DNA from: CAYORM01 sp964406375 | GTDB taxonomy: Bacteria > Pseudomonadota > Alphaproteobacteria > DSM-16000 > Inquilinaceae | Assembly: GCA_964406375.1 (NCBI GenBank) | Contig: CAYORM010000022.1 | Coordinates: forward strand, 1-44,775 | Reading direction: 5' to 3' | Length of the DNA stretch: 44,775 nt | Shown: in pieces, positions 40,155 through 44,775 of the stretch | How positions within the stretch are numbered: position 1 is the stretch's first letter | Layout of the letters: each line of letters begins with the position of its first letter | The notes under the pieces: generated by a model | The model's input: only the letters and a program-made list of their open reading frames with translations | Database searches by the model: none | Told to the model about the DNA's origin: nothing | Program-made: the position numbers and the translations under genes

Positions 40155-41584
40155 GCCGCCCCCCTGGAGAACAGCGCCTGCAATTCACCGGGCAGCGCGT
40201 TGGCCCAGGTCGTGATGCTGCCGGCGCCGAGGCAGACCACGAGGTCGCCCGGCGCGGCTTCGGCCTTGATCATCGCCGCCAGACGCTCCGGTCCCGTCAG
40301 CGGCAGGACATGGCGATGGCCGCGCTCGCGCAGACCCTGGACCAGGGCGTCGCGATCCACGCCTTCGATCGGCGCCTCCCCCGCGGCATAGACATCGGCG
40401 ACGATCACCTTGTCGGCGTCGTTGAAGCAGGTGCAGAAATCCTCGAACAGGTCGCGCAGACGCGTGTAGCGATGCGGCTGCACCACGGCGATCACCCGGG
40501 CCTCGGGATTGTCGCCCACCGCCAGCCGCGCGGCGCCCAGAACGGCGGAGATCTCGACCGGGTGATGGCCGTAATCGTCCACCACGGTGATGCCGTTGGT
40601 CTCGCCGGTGATGGTGAAGCGGCGCTTGACGCCCTTGAAGCCGCCGAGTGCCCGGCGCACCACGTCGGCATCGAAGCCCATCTCGCGGGCGATGGCCGCC
40701 ACCACGAGGGAATTCTGGACATTATGGTGGCCGAACATCGGCAGATGCACGCCGGTGATGGTCTCGGACTCGTCGCGGACCCGGTCGGTGATGTGGATGT
40801 CGTAATGGGCGCCGCGATTGTCGAAGCGGACATTGACGGCGCGTACGTCGGCCTGCGGCGAGAAGCCGTAGGTGACGATGCGCCGGTCGGTGATGCGGCC
40901 GATCAGCGTCTGCACTTCCGGATGGTCGATGCAGAGCGTGGCGAAGCCGTAGAAGGGGATGTTCTCGACGAACTGCTTGAAGCCGTCGCGCACCTTGTCA
41001 AAGCTGCCGTAATGGTCGAGATGCTCGGGGTCAATATTGGTGACCACGGCAATCGTCGCCGGCAGCTTCAGGAAGGTGCCATCGCTCTCGTCGGCCTCGA
41101 CAACCATCCACTCGCCGGCGCCGAGCCGGGCATTGGTGCCATAGGCGTTGATGATGCCGCCGTTGATCACAGTCGGGTCGAAGCCGGCGGCATCGAACAG
41201 CGCCGCCACCAGCGAGGTGGTGGTGGTCTTGCCGTGTGTGCCGGCGATGGCCACGGCCCATTTCAGGCGCATCAGCTCGCCCAGCATCTCGGCCCGGCGG
41301 ACCACCGGCAGCAGCCGCTCCCGCGCGCTGCGCACCTCCGGATTGTCGTCCTTCACCGCGCTGGAGACGACGATCACGTCCGCCGCGGCGACGTGGGTGG
41401 CGTCATGGCCCTCGAACACCGGGATGCCCAGGTCGCGCAGCCGCTGCACGTTGGGGCTGACCGCCAGGTCCGAGCCCTGCACGCGGTAGCCCAGATTGTG
41501 CATCACCTCGGCGATGCCGCTCATGCCGATGCCGCCGATCCCCACGAAGTGGATCGTGCCGATATCCAGGGGAAGCGCCCTCAT
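40151..41584 (-). CDS. murC: UDP-N-acetylmuramate--L-alanine ligase MurC
   Basis: Mur ligase adding L-Ala to UDP-MurNAc. The 477 residues start with IHFVGIGGIGMSGIAEVMHNLGY (UDP-binding domain) and have the P-loop GTHGKTTTT (115-123), VVEADESDGTFLKLPATIAVVTNIDPEHLDHYGSF and the C-terminal DDYGHHPVEISA and QPHRYTRLRDLF. Start is at 41584, overlapping the murG stop as ATGA; the frame is open far upstream but that part is murG shadow. Codons in the part upstream of the P-loop look more G/C-ending than those downstream, as discussed in the findings. Confidence 0.98.
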   Translation of the reverse strand: MRALPLDIGTIHFVGIGGIGMSGIAEVMHNLGYRVQGSDLAVSPNVQRLRDLGIPVFEGHDATHVAAADVIVVSSAVKDDNPEVRSARERLLPVVRRAEMLGELMRLKWAVAIAGTHGKTTTTSLVAALFDAAGFDPTVINGGIINAYGTNARLGAGEWMVVEADESDGTFLKLPATIAVVTNIDPEHLDHYGSFDKVRDGFKQFVENIPFYGFATLCIDHPEVQTLIGRITDRRIVTYGFSPQADVRAVNVRFDNRGAHYDIHITDRVRDESETITGVHLPMFGHHNVQNSLVVAAIAREMGFDADVVRRALGGFKGVKRRFTITGETNGITVVDDYGHHPVEISAVLGAARLAVGDNPEARVIAVVQPHRYTRLRDLFEDFCTCFNDADKVIVADVYAAGEAPIEGVDRDALVQGLRERGHRHVLPLTGPERLAAMIKAEAAPGDLVVCLGAGSITTWANALPGELQALFSRGAA

Positions 41585-42750
41585 GCCGCCACCTGCAGCA
41601 TGGTGCGGGCATGGCCGGCGGCGACGGCCGCGCCGGCGCGCTCCAGGATCAGCTCGGCCAGGCGGTCGGCGGCGTCGGGATGGCCGGCCTGGCGGGCGGC
41701 GGCAGCCATGTCGGCCAGGGCCTGCGGGTCGCCGGTCAGGGCGCAGATCCCCTCCGCCAGCGCCTGCGGGGTGAAGCGCGTCTCCTCCATCAGCCAGGCA
41801 CCGCCGGCGGCGACCATGGCGCGGGCATTGGCAGCCTGGTGGTTGTCGGCGGCATGCGGATAGGGAACCAGGATCGCCGGCCGCCCGGCGACCAGCAGCT
41901 CCGAGACGGTGGAGGCGCCGGAGCGGCAGATCACCAGGTGCGCGGCGCCGAGCTGCTGCGGCACATCCTCGATGAAGCTCGCCAGTTCCGCCGGGATGCC
42001 GGCCTCGCGATAGGCCTCGGTCACCCGCTCCAGATCCTCCGGCCGGCACTGCTGCGTCACCCGCAGGCGGCTGCGCAGCCGCGGGCTCAGCCGGGCCAGC
42101 GCCGCCGGCACCACGTCGGACATCACCCGCGCGCCCTGGCTGCCGCCCAGCACCAGCAGGCGCACCGGGCCGCTGCCATTGGGCGGGACATAGGGCAGGC
42201 CGCGCAGCGCGATGATCGCCTCGCGCACGGGGTTGCCGGTCTGCACCGTGCGGGCGAGGTCCGCCGCGCGCAGCCGCTCGGTCTGCGGGAACGAGGCGGC
42301 GATGGTGCCGACCCGCGGCGCCAGCACCCGGTTGGCGCGGCCCAGCACGGCATTCTGCTCGTGGATCAGGGTGGGCAGGCCCAGCCAGCTGGCCGCCAGC
42401 ATCGGCGGCAGGGAGGGATAGCCGCCGAAGCCCACGACGATGTCGGGCCGGCTGCCGCGCAGGATGCGGCGCGCGACCCGCACCCCCTGCGCGATCCGTG
42501 CCGCCGCCACCGCCTTGCGCAGCAGGCCGCCGCCCGCCGGGCTGGCCGAGGGCACGACATCGACCTGCGCCGGGGCGAAGCGGTTGCCCCAGGCGGCGCC
42601 GCGGGCATCGGTCAGCAGGCGCACGGAGGCGCCGCGGGCGGCCAGCCGGGCCGCCACGCTCTGCGCCGGGAAGAGATGACCGCCGGTGCCGCCCGCCGCC
42701 AGCACGATCCGCCGCTGCACCGCCTGCTTCGCGTTCTCGGCTCCGCTCAT
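41581..42750 (-). CDS. murG: Undecaprenyldiphospho-muramoylpentapeptide beta-N-acetylglucosaminyltransferase MurG
   Basis: Peripheral membrane glycosyltransferase converting lipid I to lipid II. The 389 residues contain GGTGGH (20-25), GFGGYPSLPPMLAA (loop 2), PTLIHEQNAVLGRANRVLA, LLVLGGSQGARVM and CRSGASTVSELLVAGRPAILVPYPHAADNHQAANA (UDP-GlcNAc site). Start at 42750 overlaps the ftsW stop as ATGA. Very GC-rich with CTG-dominated leucine. Confidence 0.98.
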   Translation of the reverse strand: MSGAENAKQAVQRRIVLAAGGTGGHLFPAQSVAARLAARGASVRLLTDARGAAWGNRFAPAQVDVVPSASPAGGGLLRKAVAAARIAQGVRVARRILRGSRPDIVVGFGGYPSLPPMLAASWLGLPTLIHEQNAVLGRANRVLAPRVGTIAASFPQTERLRAADLARTVQTGNPVREAIIALRGLPYVPPNGSGPVRLLVLGGSQGARVMSDVVPAALARLSPRLRSRLRVTQQCRPEDLERVTEAYREAGIPAELASFIEDVPQQLGAAHLVICRSGASTVSELLVAGRPAILVPYPHAADNHQAANARAMVAAGGAWLMEETRFTPQALAEGICALTGDPQALADMAAAARQAGHPDAADRLAELILERAGAAVAAGHARTMLQVAA

Positions 42751-43907
42751 GCCGCACCTCCCAGGCCGGGACGCTCGCGGGTCAGGGCAAGCGCCATGCC
42801 CATCGCCAGCGCCAGTGCCAGAAGCGACGAACCGCCATAGGAGATGAACGGCAGGGTCATGCCCTTGGTCGGCAGCAGCCGCAGGTTCACGCCGATATTG
42901 ATCACCGCCTGCAGGCCGAACTGGGTGAACAGGCCGGTGGCCGCCAGCACGACGAACAGGTTCTCCTCGCGCATCAGGCGGGCGTAGCCGCGCAGCACGA
43001 TGAAGCCGAACACGCCCACCAGGGCGAGGCAGAGCAGCAGGCCGAACTCCTCGCCCGCGACGGCGAAGACGAAGTCGGTATGGGCGTCGGGCAGGACATG
43101 CTTCACCTCGCCCTCGCCGGGCCCGCGGCCGAAGAAGCCGCCGGAGGCGAAGGCGTCCATCGCCCGCTCGATCTGGTAGTTCTCGTGACCGGCCGGGTCC
43201 AGGAAGCGGTCGATGCGGCTGGCGACATGCGGCAGCAGGGTATAGGCCGCCAGGAAGCCGCCGATGGCGATGATGCCAGCGGCCGCGATCAGCCAGAGCG
43301 CCATGCCGGCGACGAAATACTGCGCGCACCAGACCGCGGCGACCACCAGCGCCATGCCGAAGTCCGGCTGCAGCAGCAGCACGGCCAGCACCAGCGCCAG
43401 CAGCAGGACGGCGGCGGCATCGCCGGGGAAGCGACCGCCCTGGACCTCGGGCCCCGGGCGGAGATGGCTGCCCTGGCGCTGGATGGCGAACATCCAGGCG
43501 GTGACCACCGCAAATGTCGGCTTCAGGAATTCCGAGGGCTGCAGCGACAGCGGCCCGAGATAGAGCCAGCGGGTCGCACCCTTCACCTCCGGCGACAGGA
43601 ACAGGGTGGCGGCCGTCAGCAGCAGCGCCCCGACGAAGCCGATGGCGCCGACCCGGCGCACCATCACCGGCGACAGCATCGAGACGGCGATCACCAGCAG
43701 CAGCGCCGGCACCATGAACATGAACTGCCGGCTGACGAAGTGGAAGCTGTCCAGCCCGATGCGGTGCGCCACTGCCGGCGAAGCGGCCATGATCAGCGCC
43801 GAGCCGATGGCGGCCAGCAGCAGCAGCGCCGCCAGGCTCCAGCGGTCCACGGTCCACCACCAGCGGCCCAGCAGCGAGGTGTCGGTGCGCGGGAAGGTCA
43901 TGCTCAT
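42747..43907 (-). CDS. ftsW: Lipid II polymerase FtsW (SEDS family)
   Basis: Polytopic inner-membrane SEDS glycosyltransferase making septal peptidoglycan with its PBP partner FtsI. The 386 residues show about ten membrane segments, KGATRWLYLGPLSLQPSEFLKP (family signature), LLLQPDFGMALVV with the catalytic-region Asp, GPGEGEVKHVLPDAHTDFVFAVAGEEFGLL and LPTKGMTLPFISYGGSSLLA. Its order between murD and murG favours FtsW over RodA. Start at 43907 overlaps the murD stop as ATGA. Confidence 0.97.
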   Translation of the reverse strand: MSMTFPRTDTSLLGRWWWTVDRWSLAALLLLAAIGSALIMAASPAVAHRIGLDSFHFVSRQFMFMVPALLLVIAVSMLSPVMVRRVGAIGFVGALLLTAATLFLSPEVKGATRWLYLGPLSLQPSEFLKPTFAVVTAWMFAIQRQGSHLRPGPEVQGGRFPGDAAAVLLLALVLAVLLLQPDFGMALVVAAVWCAQYFVAGMALWLIAAAGIIAIGGFLAAYTLLPHVASRIDRFLDPAGHENYQIERAMDAFASGGFFGRGPGEGEVKHVLPDAHTDFVFAVAGEEFGLLLCLALVGVFGFIVLRGYARLMREENLFVVLAATGLFTQFGLQAVINIGVNLRLLPTKGMTLPFISYGGSSLLALALAMGMALALTRERPGLGGAA

Positions 43908-44775
43908 GCCGCAGCCCCCCCGATCCGGCCGGCCGCCGCCCCCGCCAAGCCGGCCAACAGTGCGCGGAAGCGGTCGCCGCGCGCCTCGTAGTCGCGGAAC
44001 TGGTCGAACGAGGCGCAGGCCGGCGAGAACAGCACCACCGCCCCCTCCCCGCCTTCCTCGCGAGCGGCGGCGAAGGCCGCCTCCAGCGCCCGCTCCAGGG
44101 TGCCGCACTGGGTGGCGGCGATGCCGGCGCCTGCCAGGTCGGCGGCGAAGGCCGGCGCCGCCTCGCCGATCAGGAAGGCGCCGCGGACCGCGCCGAGATG
44201 CGGCATCACCGCCTGCAGCCCGTCGGATTTCGGCCGGCCGCCGGCGATCCAGTAGATCCGGTCGTAGGAGCTCAGCGCCCGCGCGGCGGCATCGCCGTTG
44301 GTCGCCTTGCTGTCGTTGACGAAGCGGATGCCGGCGATCTCGCCCACCTGTTCCTGCCGGTGCGGCAGGCCGGGAAAGCTCGTCAGGCCGGCGATCGCGG
44401 TCTCGCGCCCCAGCCCCAGGGCCCGCGCCACCGCGAAGGCGGCGGCGGCGTTCTGCCAGTTGTGGCTGCCCGGCAGGGCACGCGCCTGGCGCAGGTCGCA
44501 GACCGGCACCGGGCCCTCGTGCAGGATGCCGTCGATCACCGAGATGCCGCGCATCAGGTGGCGGCCGACGGCGATCGGCACCAGGCCGGCATGGCCCTCG
44601 CGCTCCAGCTCCTCGAAGATCGAGGCGGACCAGCGGTCGTCCAGCCCGATCACGGCATGGTCGCCGGCCTGCTGCCGGGCGAAGACCCGCCGCTTCACCG
44701 CGACATAGCCTTCCATCGAGCCGTGCCGGTCCAGATGGTCGGCGCTGACATTCAGCAGCACCGCGACGTCCAGGT
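43904..44775 (-). CDS. murD: UDP-N-acetylmuramoyl-L-alanine--D-glutamate ligase MurD, 5' end beyond window
   Basis: Mur ligase adding D-Glu to UDP-MurNAc-L-Ala. The visible 289 residues run from DVAVLLNVSADHLDRHGSMEGYVAVKRRVF to the stop, with GSHNWQNAAAAFAVARALG, VNDSKATNGDAAARALSSYDRIYWIAGG (MurD hallmark) and VVLFSPACASFDQFRDYEARGDRFRALL. The N-terminal UDP domain and P-loop lie beyond 44775. Reading continues without a stop to the window edge; the GTG at 44761 is an internal codon, not a start. Confidence 0.97.
   Translation of the reverse strand, partial: LDVAVLLNVSADHLDRHGSMEGYVAVKRRVFARQQAGDHAVIGLDDRWSASIFEELEREGHAGLVPIAVGRHLMRGISVIDGILHEGPVPVCDLRQARALPGSHNWQNAAAAFAVARALGLGRETAIAGLTSFPGLPHRQEQVGEIAGIRFVNDSKATNGDAAARALSSYDRIYWIAGGRPKSDGLQAVMPHLGAVRGAFLIGEAAPAFAADLAGAGIAATQCGTLERALEAAFAAAREEGGEGAVVLFSPACASFDQFRDYEARGDRFRALLAGLAGAAAGRIGGAAA

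Noticed and set aside
41585..42757. Apparent 868-residue fusion upstream of MurC
   Set aside because: The upstream part is an alternate frame of murG, low-complexity Arg/Gly/Ala-rich; ATGA overlap at 41581-41584 marks the real boundary.
1..44775. tRNA, rRNA, CRISPR, insertion sequence or phage genes
   Set aside because: No tRNA-like cloverleaf, repeat-spacer array, transposase motif or phage gene was seen in the gaps or frames read.

Overview
The window is high-GC DNA (roughly two-thirds G+C by eye) whose gene content and order are those of an alphaproteobacterium, most like Rhodospirillales and relatives. Supporting blocks are hrcA-grpE next to dnaK, the rph-rdgB-hemW / LppC / rsmI-yraN-gshB block, the Alph_Pro_TM protein beside a TauE/SafE transporter, and a division and cell-wall cluster running murD-ftsW-murG-murC-murB-ddl-ftsQ-ftsA-ftsZ-lpxC. 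A 10-N run at 11620-11629 shows that this is a scaffold, probably from a draft or metagenome-assembled genome. I saw no insertion sequence, phage, CRISPR array, rRNA or tRNA.

Layout. 1-3042: heat-shock genes on the minus strand (5' part of dnaK, then hrcA-grpE) with a periplasmic copper chaperone on the plus strand between them; dnaK has a good alphaproteobacterial sigma-32 promoter. 3211-9531: RNase PH, XTP/dITP pyrophosphatase, HemW, a divergent LppC/LpoA-type lipoprotein, RsmI, YraN and glutathione synthetase. 9577-15313 (minus): a fatty-acid beta-oxidation operon (MerR-family regulator, acyl-CoA dehydrogenase, thiolase, bifunctional FadJ-type enzyme). Its promoter holds a perfect palindrome shared with a divergent Mpo1/DUF962 gene. 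15946-17685: a TSUP transporter with its Alph_Pro_TM partner. 17695-24864: a biotin locus split into two divergent arms (unknown protein-bioF-bioD on minus; bioB-bioA-aminopeptidase P on plus). 24876-30963: RraA-like protein, then exonuclease, ligA, recN and bamD on minus. 31298-33102: a small XRE regulator and a monocistronic, lysine-rich, predicted exported protein that I could not assign. 33218-44775 (minus): lpxC and the dcw cluster, ending inside murD.

How the genes work together. The minus-strand dcw genes overlap by ATGA at murD/ftsW, ftsW/murG, murG/murC and murC/murB, which implies translational coupling of peptidoglycan precursor synthesis with divisome assembly. An intrinsic terminator after ftsZ separates this transcript from lpxC. 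The beta-oxidation operon looks autoregulated by its own MerR protein.

Points most worth checking. (a) Codon use changes near 24.5-24.9 kb, which may mark a chimeric scaffold join. (b) The N gap inside fadJ is probably a two-base contig overlap rather than missing sequence. (c) The MerR operator lies between a beta-oxidation operon and an Mpo1-like gene. (d) An unassigned six-cysteine exported protein at 31903-33102 is insulated by terminators. (e) An unassigned 192-residue protein heads the bioF-bioD arm. I did not find a clearly new multi-gene system; most of the window is conserved housekeeping sequence.
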